From Bog-756 sp963835465 (GTDB taxonomy: Bacteria > Actinomycetota > Acidimicrobiia > Acidimicrobiales > RAAP-2), in contig CAWIFR010000008.1 of the NCBI GenBank assembly GCA_963835465.1, positions 310,001-374,000 on the forward strand: a DNA stretch of 64,000 nucleotides, given 5' to 3'. This document shows positions 1 through 9,176 of the stretch, in pieces. The notes beneath the pieces were generated by a model. That model saw nothing but the letters and a program-made list of their open reading frames with translations. It was not told the DNA's origin and searched no databases. Every line of letters begins with the position of its first letter. Within the stretch, counting starts at the first letter, position 1. Made by a program: the position numbers and the translations under genes.

Positions 1-843
1 CGGGTGGCCGAGGCCGAGGAGCTCGGGGCCACCGAGGTGTGCCTGCAGGGCGGCATCCATCCCAACTTCGACGGCGAGTACTACCTCGAGGTGATCAAGG
101 CCGTCCGGGAGGCGTCGGCCACCATCCACATCCACGGCTTCACCGCGCTCGAGGTCACCGAGGGGGCCCGCCGCTCCGAGCTGCCGCTGGCCGACTATCT
201 GATCCTGCTGCGGGACGCCGGGCTGAAGACGCTCCCCGGCACGGCCGCCGAGATCCTCGACGACCCGGTGCGGGCCATCCTCTGCCCCGACAAGATCAAT
301 ACCGAGGAGTGGCTGTTCGCCCACCGCACCGCCCACGAGGTGGGCCTGCGTTCCAACGTGACCATCATGTTCGGCGCGGTCGAGCAGCCCCGCTCCTGGG
401 CCCGCCACCTGGTCCGGACCCGGGACCTGCAGCGCGAGACCGGTGGATTCACCGAGTTCGTGCCCCTCCCCTTCGTGCACATGGCCACGCCCATCTACCT
501 GCAGAAGCGGTCCCGGCGGGGGCCGACCTTCCGCGAGACGCTCCTGATGCACGCCGTGGGCCGGATCGCCTACCGCGGGGCCATCGACAACATCCAGATC
601 AGCTGGGTCAAGATGGGGGCCGACGGGGTCCGCCAGATCCTCCGGGCCGGGGTCAACGACCTCGGAGGCACCCTCATGGACGAGAACATCTCACGGGCGG
701 CGGGAGCCAGCCACGGACAGATGATGGACGCCGAGCGGTTCGCCGCCATCGTGGAGCCCCTCGGACGGACCCTCGCCCAGCGCACCACCCTCTACGGCCG
801 GGTCGACGGGCCCCACACCGAAGTACTCGCCGCCGCCAACTGA
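1..843 (+). CDS. fbiC: FO synthase, CofH-like C-terminal part (partial, 5' end outside window)
   Basis: The open frame enters from the left edge in frame 1 and stops with TGA at 841-843, so about 280 C-terminal residues are visible. The text CLQGGIHPNFDGEYY near the start, IHIHGFTALEV, and the end region NDLGGTLMDENISRAAG are hallmarks of the CofH half of FO synthase. This radical-SAM enzyme couples a tyrosine-derived radical to 5-amino-6-ribitylaminouracil to form the deazaflavin FO, the F420 chromophore. The CX3CX2C cluster motif would lie upstream of the window. In Actinobacteria CofG and CofH are usually fused as FbiC; the fusion itself cannot be seen here. The GTG at position 4 is internal and is not the start. 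Confidence 0.93.
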   Translation, partial: RVAEAEELGATEVCLQGGIHPNFDGEYYLEVIKAVREASATIHIHGFTALEVTEGARRSELPLADYLILLRDAGLKTLPGTAAEILDDPVRAILCPDKINTEEWLFAHRTAHEVGLRSNVTIMFGAVEQPRSWARHLVRTRDLQRETGGFTEFVPLPFVHMATPIYLQKRSRRGPTFRETLLMHAVGRIAYRGAIDNIQISWVKMGADGVRQILRAGVNDLGGTLMDENISRAAGASHGQMMDAERFAAIVEPLGRTLAQRTTLYGRVDGPHTEVLAAAN

Positions 844-897
844 TGGTCGGGCGGATCGCCGCAGCCCGCCGGCCCGCCCTCCCGACCGGGCCCCGAC

Positions 898-1924
898 GTG
901 GCCGAGTCCATCGACCGGCTGGTGGACACCCTGCTACCCGGCGATGCGCCGGGGCCCCAACGCCGGCTCTACCGCTCGCTGCTCGAGACGGTGGCCGGGC
1001 TGGCCGGTGACCGGAGCGAGGTCATCGACCTGAAGGTCGCCGACACCGCTCTGGCCGAGATGGCCGACGCCTTCCGGGTGTTCCGACCCTTCCGCCGGGA
1101 ACGGAAGGTCACCTTCTTCGGGTCGGCCCGGACCGAGCCCGACCATCCCGCCTACCGCTGCACCCGGGACCTGGCCGCATCCATGGCCGCCGCCGACTGG
1201 ATGGTGGTCACCGGCGCCGGCCCCGGGATCATGGCGGCGGGGATGGAGGGGGCCGGCCGGGACAAGTCCATCGGCGTGAACATCCGGCTGCCGTTCGAGC
1301 AGGGGGCCAACTCGTTCATCGCCCAGGACCCCAAGCTGGTCGAGATGCGGTACTTCTTCACCCGCAAGCTCATGCTGATCAAGGAGTCCGATGCCTACGT
1401 GGTGATGCCCGGGCGGGTTCGGCACCCTCGACGAGGGATTCGAACTCCTCACCCTCCTCCAGACCGGCAAGGCCGAGCCGGCCCCCGTGGTCATGCTGGA
1501 CGTCCCCGGTGGCACCTACTGGTCGGGCTGGGACGAGTTCCTCCGCACCGCGGTGGAGCCCCGGGGCCTGGTCTCCCCCGACGACCGCTCCCTGTTCCTC
1601 ATCACCGATGACGTGGGCGTGGCCACACGGGAGATCGTCGAGTTCTACCGCAACTACCAGTCGTGCCGGTGGGTGGGCGACCTCCTGGTCATGCGCATGC
1701 TCCACGCCCCGGACCGGGCCCAGCTGGCCCGGCTCAACTCGGAGTTCGCCGACATCGTCGCCGGCGGGGTGATGCGTCTGTCCAAGCCGATGAGCCCCGA
1801 GCGGTCCGACGGTGACCACCTCGACCTCGAGCGCATGGTCTTCCGGTTCGACAAGACCCACTACGGACGGCTGCGCCAGCTCATCGACGCCCTCAACGGC
1901 CTGGCCGATCCGGCGGCGGACTGA
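898..1924 (+). CDS. LOG-family protein (TIGR00730 type), one frameshift
   Basis: Rossmann-fold protein of the LOG / lysine decarboxylase-like family. Some members release free cytokinin bases from riboside 5'-monophosphates; the substrate here is unknown. GTG at 898 is used, 54 nt after the fbiC stop. Visible motifs are VTGAGPGIMAAG (nucleotide loop) and, once the frame is corrected, PGGFGTLDE, the family's catalytic PGGxGTxxE signature. An extra C at about 1414 sits inside that signature: the frame reads to VVMPG, then continues one base over as GFGTLDEGFELLTLLQTG and runs to TGA at 1922-1924. The corrected product is about 341 aa. The C-terminal half after the signature is longer than in minimal LOG proteins. 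The indel is more likely an assembly error than decay, because both halves are well conserved. Confidence 0.82.
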
Positions 1925-1949
1925 GGTCCCACCGGGCAGGGGCGCGGGC

Positions 1950-3832
1950 CTACGGACCCTCGTCGAACGGCGCGGCCGACGACGTCGGGCCGTTCAGGAG
2001 GCTCACGGCCTTCTCCACCGAGCGGCGGGCCCGGGTGACGCGCTTCTCCTCGGCGGTCAGCGCCGGGTCGGGCACGCCCCCGGCCCGCACCGCGTCGGAG
2101 GCCTCCCGGAGCCGGTCCAGGGCCAGGTCGGCCAGCTCCTCGCCGATGCCGGCCAGCCGGTCGGCGATGTCCGATCGGGTCGAGCGCCACCGCGGTCAGC
2201 GGGAGGGCGGGAGGATCGACCTCGATCACGTCCAGGCCGCCCTCGGCGTAGCGGGAGCGGAGGACCTTCTTGTCGAACTTGCCCACACTGGTCTTGGGCA
2301 CCTCCTCGATGAAGGACCACCGCTCGGGGAGCCACCACTTGGACACCCTCCCGTCGAGGAAGGCCACCAGGTCGTCGGCCGAGTGGTCCGCGCCCTCCTC
2401 CAGGACCACGGCCACCAGGGGACGCTCGCTCCACCGCTCGTCGGGCACGGCGATGACGGCGGCCTCGACCACGCCGGGGTGGGCCATGACCTCGTTCTCC
2501 AGCTCGACCGAGGAGATCCACTCGCCGCCCGACTTGATCACATCCTTGGTCCGGTCGCTGATCTGCATGAAGCCGTGGGCGTCGAGGGAGCCGATGTCCC
2601 CGGTGCGCAGCCAGCCGTCGTGGAAGCGGTCGGGTGTGGGATCGCCGTAGTAGGAGCCGGTGATCCAGGGTCCCCGGACCTCGAACTCCCCCACCGACTC
2701 CCCGTCGTTGGGCAGGATCGAGCCGTCCTCGGCCACTACCCGGACCTCCACCCCGGTGACCACCCGGCCGGTCTTGGCCCGCCACTCGATCTCCTGGTCC
2801 TCGGGACACCCCGGGGCGGGAGGGCCAGGGAGCAGATCGGGCTGGTCTCGGTCATGCCCCAGCCCTGGACCAGCTCGACTCCGAGCTCGTCGCGGAACTG
2901 CTCGATGAGCTGGCGGGGCACGGCGGCTCCGCCGGCGGTGATCATGCGCAGGGACGACATGTCCACCGGGTTGCTGCGGGAGTAGCGCAGGAGGTCGTTC
3001 CAGATGGTGGGCACCCCGGCCGACAGGGTCGGGACGGTGCCGGGCGATAATGGCGGCGAGGGGCGCGGCCTGCAGGAACATCTGGGGCATGATCAGATCG
3101 GCGCCGGTCATGAAGGCGGCGTACGGCGTGCCCCAGGCGTTGGCATGGAACATGGGGACGATGGAGAGCACGCTGTCCTGCTCGTTGACCCCCAGGGTCG
3201 AGCCCGAGGTCACCGCGAACGAGTGGAGGTAGGTCGACCGGTGGCTGTAGACCACGCCCTTGGGGTTGCCGGTGGTGCCCGAGGTGTAACACATGGCGGC
3301 GGCCTGGCGTTCGTCGAATTCGGGCCAGTCGTAGCCGGGCTGACTCGGCGGCCAGCAGCTCCTCGTAGTCGAGCGTCTCGCCGAGGGCGCTGGCGTCGGT
3401 CTCGCCGACCACCACGAAGTGCTTGACCGTGGTCAGCTGGTCTCGCACCCGGGCCAGCAGCGGGACCAGAGAGGCGTCCACGATGACGACCTGGTCCTCG
3501 GCGTGGTTGATCACGTACGCCAGCTGCTCGGGGAAGAGGCGGAGGTTGAGGGTGTGGAGCACCGCCCCCATCCCGGGGATGGCCAGGTATGCCTCCTGAT
3601 GGGTCTGGTTGTTCCACAGGAAGGTGCCGACCCGGTCACTGTCTCCGATCCCGAGCCGGGCGAGGGCCCGGGCCAGCCGCTCCGAGCGCTCCGCCACCTC
3701 GGCGAAGGTGGCCACGCTGGCCTCCCCGTCGGCACCGGTGATGGTGAGCACTCGACTGTCGCCGTAGACCTGCTGACCGTGGCGGAGTATGCCGCTGACC
3801 AACAGTGGTGCGTCCTGCATGGTGCTGAGCAC
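1950..3832 (-). pseudogene. AMP-forming acyl-CoA synthetase, several frameshifts
   Basis: ANL-superfamily ligase that would activate a fatty or aryl acid as acyl-AMP and then acyl-CoA. GTG at 3832 is preceded by GGGGAGGA at good spacing. Motifs in order: YTSGTTGNPKG (P-loop), QGWGMTETSP, DGWLRTGDIG, ISDRTKDVIKSGGEWIS and PKTSVGKFDKK (catalytic lysine), so every core motif is present. The frame must be changed near 3345, at 3030 (extra base), near 2815 and near 2178 to read through. After the last shift the frame continues about 75 residues (DIADRLAGIGEELADLALD...) to TAG at 1950-1952. Four shifts in one gene could be genuine decay, but residual sequencing errors are equally possible given similar single indels in essential genes of this window. 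Substrate cannot be told; the sequence resembles medium/long-chain FadD-type ligases. Confidence 0.8.
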
Positions 3833-4072
3833 GATGTTCCTCCCCTGTCCGACACCGGAAACCCGGTGGTCCGAGCATACCGACCCCGGGTCGGAGGGGT
3901 CGGCGCTGGTCCACCGGCCTCACTCCGGTCACCGGTTCGGGTCGACCTCACGGTCGAGGGTTGCTTCGGGCCCACCGGGGTGGTGGACTGGCGAAGGCTT
4001 CTGGGGCTCCGCCCCGGACCCTCTGAGTGCCGCCGCTCACCCCGACCGCCTGGACGGTATGGAGGCACCTCC

Positions 4073-4993
4073 GTGGGCAAGCTCGTCGCACTCATCCTTC
4101 TCGTCGTCGGCGTCGCCGTCGGATTGGTCCTGGTGGTGGTCGTGGCCGTCGGCACCGGCCTCGGCGGGTCCGACTCGGGCTCGGGGGGCGCCGCCATCCC
4201 CGGGACCGCCAGCGCCGGGTCCGCCCCGGCCATCCCCGCGGGGTGGCTCCCGCTCTACCAGCAGGCCGCGCTGACCTGCCCCGGCCTCTCCTGGTCGATC
4301 GTGGCCGCGGTGGGTACGGTCGAGTCCGGCAGCGGCCGGTCCACGGCCCCGGGGGTCTGGTCAGGAGCAAACGGGGCAGGGGCTGAGGGTCCCCTGCAGT
4401 TCGAGCCGGGAACCTTCGCCGCTTACGCCACCGTCGGGCCCGGTGGGGCACAACCCGCCTCGCCCTACGACCCGGTCGACGCCGTCTACTCGGCCGCCGC
4501 CATGCTCTGCGCCGATGGAGCCGGCTCGGCGTCCACCCTGCGGGCCGCCGTCGAGGCGTACAACCACTCGGAGCCCTACGTGGACACCGTGCTGACCCTG
4601 TCCCTGGCCATCGCCGAGGACCCCAGCACATCGACCCGGGTGGTGGCGGCACTGGGCTATGCCGCCCAGCACCTGGGCACCCCCTACGTGTGGGGCGGCA
4701 CGGGAGCGGGCGGATTCGACTGCTCGGGTCTGGCCCAGGCGGCCTACCGGAGCGCAGGGGTCACCCTGCCCCGGGTAGCCCAGGCCCAGTTCGACGCCGG
4801 GCCCCTGGTGCCCGGCCACACGACGGTGCGTCCAGGTGACCTCGTCTTCTATGGCAGCGGAACCTCCGGCGTCGACCACGTGGGCCTCTACGTCGGGGCG
4901 GGCCAAATGATCGACGCGCCGCACACCGGTGCCGACGTCCGCTTCGACAATGCCAACTGGTCGGACCTGGTCGGGGCCACCCGACCGGGGTAG
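4073..4993 (+). CDS. Secreted NlpC/P60 peptidoglycan hydrolase with N-terminal lytic-transglycosylase-like region
   Basis: 306 aa. GTG at 4073 is chosen because GGAGG lies 7 nt upstream and a hydrophobic N-terminal signal or anchor (about residues 3-28) follows directly. Residues about 60-160 (SIVAAVGTVESG, GPLQFEPGTFAAYA) look like a lysozyme/SLT-like domain acting on glycan strands. Residues about 190-306 are an NlpC/P60 endopeptidase: Cys217 in GGFDCSGLAQAAYR, His269 in VDHVGLYVG and His284 in DAPHTG fit the Cys-His-His triad. The layout resembles bifunctional actinobacterial cell-wall hydrolases used in growth or separation. The gene stands alone between the broken ligase and arsR. Confidence 0.88.
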   Translation: MGKLVALILLVVGVAVGLVLVVVVAVGTGLGGSDSGSGGAAIPGTASAGSAPAIPAGWLPLYQQAALTCPGLSWSIVAAVGTVESGSGRSTAPGVWSGANGAGAEGPLQFEPGTFAAYATVGPGGAQPASPYDPVDAVYSAAAMLCADGAGSASTLRAAVEAYNHSEPYVDTVLTLSLAIAEDPSTSTRVVAALGYAAQHLGTPYVWGGTGAGGFDCSGLAQAAYRSAGVTLPRVAQAQFDAGPLVPGHTTVRPGDLVFYGSGTSGVDHVGLYVGAGQMIDAPHTGADVRFDNANWSDLVGATRPG

Positions 4994-5037
4994 CGCCGTG
5001 GTGCGCTGCTGGAAGCGTCTCACCCAGGAGCCCGCTT

Positions 5038-5117
5038 GTCGTCGGTTCGGGTGCAGAGCCCGGGACGTCTCGCCACCGGGGAGACCGACGTTCAGAACCG
5101 CCGTTCAGCTCCCACAA
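5038..5117. repeat. Degenerate dispersed repeat, copy 1
   Basis: Intergenic stretch that shares GTCGTCGGTTCGGGT and a later ACCGACGTT block with the stretch near 9361-9447. Low-confidence family member found by eye. Confidence 0.35.
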
Positions 5118-5144
5118 CCCGGCACGTCGGGGATGATCGCGCCC

Positions 5145-5489
5145 TCAGCCCCCCAGCGCTTTGCGGACATGGCTCAGGCGGGTCGGCTCGATCCGCCACC
5201 ACACCCACCGCCCACGCTTCTCGCCCGCGATGAGACCCGCCTCGGCCAGCAACTTCGTGTGGTGCGAGATGGTCGGCTGGCTCTTGCCGAGCGGCGCTTC
5301 AAGATCACACGAACAGACCTCGCCCTGGGCGGCAACGATCGAGAACAGCTGCAGCCGGACCGGGTCTGCGAGCGCGGCCAGGACGTGAGCCAGGTTCACC
5401 GCGTCGGAGTGGCTCAGTGGGCTGTCGACGACCGAGGGGCAGCACAGACCGGGCTCCGTCGCTGCGATGCTGAGCTGGTTCTTGGCCAT
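5145..5489 (-). CDS. arsR: ArsR/SmtB-family arsenic-responsive repressor
   Basis: 114 aa winged-helix repressor. The internal ATG at 5489 is preferred because upstream codons would run through the operator palindrome. Residues about 30-105 carry the ArsR fold with recognition helix KSQPTISHHTKLL. The canonical arsenite site is visible as EVCSCDL (Cys59, Cys61), and a second pair, Cys16-Cys17 in GLCCPS, sits at the N-terminus as in several actinobacterial ArsRs that bind As(III) with an extra ligand. It is divergent from arsI-acr3-arsC, with a perfect palindrome between, so it most likely represses both directions and is released by trivalent arsenic. Confidence 0.92.
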   Translation of the reverse strand: MAKNQLSIAATEPGLCCPSVVDSPLSHSDAVNLAHVLAALADPVRLQLFSIVAAQGEVCSCDLEAPLGKSQPTISHHTKLLAEAGLIAGEKRGRWVWWRIEPTRLSHVRKALGG

Positions 5490-5504
5490 GGGACCCCTTT
5501 TGTA

Positions 5505-5524
5505 TTGACATCTATCGATGTCAA
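5505..5524. promoter_or_regulatory. ArsR operator palindrome between divergent arsR and arsI
   Basis: Perfect inverted repeat TTGACATC-TATC-GATGTCAA (8-bp arms, 4-bp spacer). It lies 15 nt upstream of arsR and 41 nt upstream of arsI. The left arm contains TTGACA, so it can double as a -35 box for the rightward promoter, with a TATAGT-like -10 near 5526-5531. Position and symmetry suit an ArsR dimer site; binding is inferred. Confidence 0.7.
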
Positions 5525-5565
5525 ATATAGTATCGACCATCGTCAATCTACCAAAGGTCGTGGCC

Positions 5566-6039
5566 ATGTCCCGGGTTCAACTTGCACTCAACGTCGCCGA
5601 CATCGATGAGGCGATCACCTTCTACTCGAAACTGTTCGACACCGTGCCGGCCAAGGTCCGCCCCGGTTACGCCAACTTCGCCATCGCCGACCCCCCGCTG
5701 AAGCTCGTCCTCATCGAAGACGGCCATCAGACTCCGGGGACGCTCAACCACCTTGGCGTGGAGGTCCCCACGACCGACGAGGTGACGGCAGCCCAGGCCC
5801 GGCTTTCTAGCGAGGGTCTGTCCACGGCACTCGAAGAGGAAACGTCGTGTTGCTATGCGGTCCAGGACAAGGTGTGGGTGGATGGCCCCGGCGGAGAGCC
5901 GTGGGAGATCTACACGGTCCTGTCGGACACCGAGATGCCCCCGGGCCAACTCCGCTCGGCCGCCCCTGGCGAGTCGGCGTGCTGCAGCTCCCGGGCCGAG
6001 ACGGTGGAGGCCGCAGCGGACGCGACCTCATGTTGCTGA
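5566..6039 (+). CDS. arsI: ArsI/CadI-family vicinal-oxygen-chelate protein (probable C-As lyase)
   Basis: 157 aa. ATG at 5566 (MSRVQLALNVADID) matches the family start; an earlier ATG at 5518 would begin inside the operator. The glyoxalase/dioxygenase fold covers residues about 1-130. The substrate pair Cys95-Cys96 in EEETSCCYAV is at the position used by ArsI to hold trivalent organoarsenicals, and the metal ligands are expected in QLALNV, LNHLGVEV and EPWEIYTV. ArsI cleaves the C-As bond of methyl- or aryl-As(III) with Fe(II) and O2; the closely related CadI name is also used for metal-induced proteins. The tail adds two more Cys pairs (SACCSS and a terminal SCC). First gene of a + strand operon with acr3 and arsC. 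Confidence 0.87.
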   Translation: MSRVQLALNVADIDEAITFYSKLFDTVPAKVRPGYANFAIADPPLKLVLIEDGHQTPGTLNHLGVEVPTTDEVTAAQARLSSEGLSTALEEETSCCYAVQDKVWVDGPGGEPWEIYTVLSDTEMPPGQLRSAAPGESACCSSRAETVEAAADATSCC

Positions 6040-6070
6040 CCGACCGACACCACAGTTCCGGAGGCCGCTG

Positions 6071-7192
6071 GTGAGCGGGGTCACCTCCGCACAGACACCG
6101 GTCGAGGAGGGGCAGCTCGAGCCCGTCATCGCCCGACTGTCCATCCTGGACCGGTTCCTGCCGCTCTGGATCATCTTGGCAATGGCGCTCGGCCTCGTGC
6201 TCGGCCGGGCGATCCCCAGCCTCAACGCGCACCTTGACTCGATCCACGTGACCACGGGGACGTCGCTGCCGATCTTCATCGGCCTCCTGGTCATGATGTA
6301 CCCCGTGCTCGCCAAGGTGCGCTACGACGAGCTGGGAACTGTCACCCGGGACCGGCGAACCCTGGTGTCGTCGCTGGTGATCAACTGGGTGATCGGGCCG
6401 CTGGTCATGTTCACCTTGGCCTGGCTGATGCTGCCGGACCTCCCCACCTACCGCACCGGGCTGATCATCGTCGGCCTTGCCCGCTGCATCGCCATGGTCC
6501 TCATCTGGAACGACCTCGCACTCGGGGACCGGGAGGCTGCCGCGGTGCTGGTGGCACTGAATTCGCTGTTCCAGGTGCTGGCCTTCGCCCTGCTCGGGTA
6601 CTTCTACCTCAAGGTGCTCCCCGGCTGGCTCGGCCTCCACACCGTGGGGCTTGACCTGTCGATCTGGCGAGTGGCGGAGACCGTCGCCATCTTCCTCGGG
6701 ATCCCGTTGGTCGCGGGGTATCTCACCCGGACCCTTGGCGAGCGGGCACGGGGGCGGGAGTGGTACGAGACCACGCTCATCCCCCGGATCGCCCCCTTCG
6801 CCCTCTACGGGCTCCTGTACACAATCGTCATCCTCTTCGCCCTCCAGGGCCACACCATCACCTCGCATCCGGCGGACGTCGCCCGTATCGCCCTTCCGCT
6901 CCTGGCCTACTTCGCCGTCATGTGGTTCGGGACATTCGCCTACGGCCGAGCCATCGGCCTGCCCTATGAGCGGACGGCCACCCTCTCGTTCACGGCAGCA
7001 GGAAACAATTTCGAACTCGCCATCGCCGTTGCCATCGGTGTGTTCGGCGTCACCAGCGGTGAGGCGCTGGCCGGCGTCGTCGGTCCGCTGATCGAGGTGC
7101 CCGTGCTGGTCGGCCTCGTCTACGTGTCGCTGTGGGCGCGGCGTCACTACCCCTCGAAGGCCGCACACCAGACTGTTGGAGGAGCCAGGTGA
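6071..7192 (+). CDS. acr3: ACR3-type arsenite efflux permease
   Basis: 373 aa integral membrane protein with about ten hydrophobic helices. GTG at 6071 follows GGAGG by a short spacer, 31 nt after arsI. Diagnostic stretches are FIGLLVMMYPVLAKVRYDEL, LARCIAMVLIWNDLALGD (conserved essential cysteine of ACR3) and TAAGNNFELAIAVAIGVFG. It exports As(III), driven by the membrane potential or proton gradient. The stop overlaps the arsC start by 4 nt (GTGA), indicating translational coupling. Confidence 0.95.
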   Translation: MSGVTSAQTPVEEGQLEPVIARLSILDRFLPLWIILAMALGLVLGRAIPSLNAHLDSIHVTTGTSLPIFIGLLVMMYPVLAKVRYDELGTVTRDRRTLVSSLVINWVIGPLVMFTLAWLMLPDLPTYRTGLIIVGLARCIAMVLIWNDLALGDREAAAVLVALNSLFQVLAFALLGYFYLKVLPGWLGLHTVGLDLSIWRVAETVAIFLGIPLVAGYLTRTLGERARGREWYETTLIPRIAPFALYGLLYTIVILFALQGHTITSHPADVARIALPLLAYFAVMWFGTFAYGRAIGLPYERTATLSFTAAGNNFELAIAVAIGVFGVTSGEALAGVVGPLIEVPVLVGLVYVSLWARRHYPSKAAHQTVGGAR

Positions 7193-7587
7193 GTGACAAG
7201 CCGGTGGTGCTGTTTCTCTGCATCCACAACTCGGGACGCAGCCTCGCTGCCCGCGTGCTGCTCGATCACTATGCCGGGGGTCGCATCGATGTCCAGTCCG
7301 CCGGGTCCGAACCGGCCGACAAACTGAATCCCTCCGTCGTTGCCGTCCTCGAAGAGCGCGGCCTCGACCCGACCCGGGAGTTTCCCAAGCCCCTGACCGA
7401 CGAGATGGCCAGGGAGTCGGACGTCATCGTCACCATGGGCTGCGGGGACACCTGCCCCGTGTATCCGGGCAAGCGCTACCTCGACTGGGAACTCGACGAC
7501 CCTGCCGGCAAGCCGGTGGACGCGGTCCGGCCCATTGTCGACGACATCGACGCGCTGGTCCGCTCGTTGCTTGCCGAGCTCACGTAG
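7189..7587 (+). CDS. arsC: Arsenate reductase, low-molecular-weight phosphatase fold
   Basis: 132 aa. GTG at 7189 has GGAGGAG upstream and overlaps the acr3 stop. The P-loop CIHNSGRS (Cys11) binds arsenate, and Cys85 and Cys89 in MGCGDTCP are the pair that resolves the oxidised enzyme in the thioredoxin- or mycoredoxin-linked class. It converts arsenate to arsenite for the neighbouring Acr3 pump. With arsI in the operon, the set covers inorganic As(V), As(III) and organoarsenicals. Confidence 0.94.
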   Translation: MSDKPVVLFLCIHNSGRSLAARVLLDHYAGGRIDVQSAGSEPADKLNPSVVAVLEERGLDPTREFPKPLTDEMARESDVIVTMGCGDTCPVYPGKRYLDWELDDPAGKPVDAVRPIVDDIDALVRSLLAELT

Positions 7588-8024
7588 TTCGGCTGGCCAT
7601 CAGGTCGGGGGCGGGCTTGTTGTTGACCGTCGTCCCCGGCCACCGCCATCGCCTGAAGTAGCCCACCCACCGTCCGGTGCTCCGCGGCTGTTCGGGTGCC
7701 CCCGGAGCCGAGTCGGTGGAGGCAGGCCCTTTCCCTCCCCCACCCGATGCTTCTCCGTGGGCGAAGCGTCGGCTCCGGGACCGGCCGGCCCCCGTGGCGC
7801 GTCTGGTGCGCAAGGGAACCGCCGTCGGCTCTTCGGGTCGGCATTGCCATCGCCGCCCAGAGCCGCTTGAGGTGGGGTCAGCAGATGACCCTGCCTCTCC
7901 TTGCCGACGGACAGGCCACCGCCGGATCGGCAGAGCTCACCACGATCACACTCTGCTCACAATTGTTTCGTAGAACGAGAGGCCAAGGAGACTCGACTAC
8001 TTGTTCTGGAAAGGGGAGGGCTCG
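7588..8024. other. Intergenic region without a supported gene
   Basis: About 440 bases between arsC and a lipoprotein gene. No open frame with credible coding features was found on either strand. It contains a partial copy of the dispersed repeat near 7793-7830 and the ribosome-binding site AAGGGGAGG just before the next gene. Confidence 0.6.
7793..7830. repeat. Degenerate dispersed repeat, copy 2
   Basis: The block GCGTCTGGTGCGCAAGGGAA matches the block at about 9396-9416 (GCGTCTAGTACGCAGGGGAA) with four differences and is followed by similar bases. Confidence 0.35.
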
Positions 8025-9176
8025 TTGCGACGCTTGATCGGCCTCACGCTCGGATTTCTCGTCCTCGTTGTTGCGACCACCGGCTGTCTGGTGCTACCGG
8101 GCGATACGTCACAGATCTCTCTTGTCAGTTCGTCCACCGTGAGCGGGTGGAAGTACGACTTCTACCGGAACTCGGCCTACCCGTGCAGCATCAGCGGCTA
8201 TCAGACCTTCGTGGTGGGAACAAAGGTGGGTTCGTCACCCACTACCTCGTCGCCCTTGTGGGTCTGGATGCACGGAGGGGGAGTCGGCTACTTCGACTCG
8301 TCGGGAACCCCTCAGCCCAACGGATCACAGATGACTGAGAACTCGGCAGCGTCGCTCCAGGCATCACTCACCAATGCCGGGCTATCGGCCAACATCGAAT
8401 CCGATCCCGCCGGGTTCCGCATGCTGGCCGTCTCCTACTGCAACCGCGACATCTACAGCGGCACCGGCCAGACCGACCCAAACAATCCGAACAAGAACAC
8501 GGACGGTTCAGCCCGAACCACCAACGGACTGCAGGCAACCAAGGCGGCCGTCGCCTTCACCGAAGCCACGTACCCGACGTCGAAGTACTTCCTGGCCGGG
8601 GGGAGTGCCGGATCGGCCGGTGCCTACTATGTCGGCTGGTCGGAACAGCTCTCGGGGAACCCACCCGCAGGAGTGGTCGGTGACGCCAGCGTGGTCAACG
8701 TCGAGGAAGGCACCGCCGCCTATCAACAGGGCGTCTGTACGAACGGAAACTTCACTCCCAGCGCCCAGCCGATCATCTCACAGCGGTTGGATCCCCAGAT
8801 CGCCGACGTCAACAACGAGGTGGACAAGCTGGTGGTGAGCGGTCAGCTCACCGTGCCGTTGCTGCACATCTGGAATCACGCCGACACCAATACCTGTGGG
8901 AGCACGCCACTGCAGTGTCCATTGCGTGACGGCTCCGTCGTCACCATGGGGGCCACTGACTGCGACCATCAACCCCTGGCCGCGGCGATCACGGCGGAGG
9001 GCCCGAACTCCACCTCGAAGAACCTTCCGCTGTGTGTCCAACTGCCGGGTACACCGAGCTGCTCCCTGCATGTCGTGACAACGCACGCCGGGTTGACCAA
9101 CTCTGACCCTGCCAGTCCGTCCGATTACCTTGCCGCCATCACGTCCTGGGTGGATCTTCGCCTCGCCAGTCCATAG
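8025..9176 (+). CDS. Secreted lipoprotein, pectinacetylesterase-like alpha/beta hydrolase
   Basis: 383 aa. TTG at 8025 is chosen over TTG at 8001 because AAGGGGAGG lies 5 nt upstream and the signal peptide begins at once. The lipobox VATTGC gives a lipid-anchored Cys at about residue 20. The body shows WVWMHGGGVGYFD (oxyanion-hole strand), AGGSAGSAGAYYVGW (nucleophile elbow, Ser in GGSAGS) and a late NHADTN/DCDHQP region that could supply Asp and His. This order fits the pectinacetylesterase/Notum group of extracellular carboxylesterases. Several cysteine pairs suggest disulfides, consistent with export. Base composition is visibly less GC-rich than the flanking housekeeping genes. The substrate is not predictable. 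Confidence 0.68.
   Translation: MRRLIGLTLGFLVLVVATTGCLVLPGDTSQISLVSSSTVSGWKYDFYRNSAYPCSISGYQTFVVGTKVGSSPTTSSPLWVWMHGGGVGYFDSSGTPQPNGSQMTENSAASLQASLTNAGLSANIESDPAGFRMLAVSYCNRDIYSGTGQTDPNNPNKNTDGSARTTNGLQATKAAVAFTEATYPTSKYFLAGGSAGSAGAYYVGWSEQLSGNPPAGVVGDASVVNVEEGTAAYQQGVCTNGNFTPSAQPIISQRLDPQIADVNNEVDKLVVSGQLTVPLLHIWNHADTNTCGSTPLQCPLRDGSVVTMGATDCDHQPLAAAITAEGPNSTSKNLPLCVQLPGTPSCSLHVVTTHAGLTNSDPASPSDYLAAITSWVDLRLASP

Noticed and set aside
39..1010. 323-codon + strand frame spanning the fbiC end
   Set aside because: Arg/Pro/Gly-rich shadow of fbiC in another frame.
5518..5565. Longer N-terminus for ArsI from ATG at 5518
   Set aside because: It would translate the operator region and adds residues not shared with the family; ATG at 5566 fits the conserved start.
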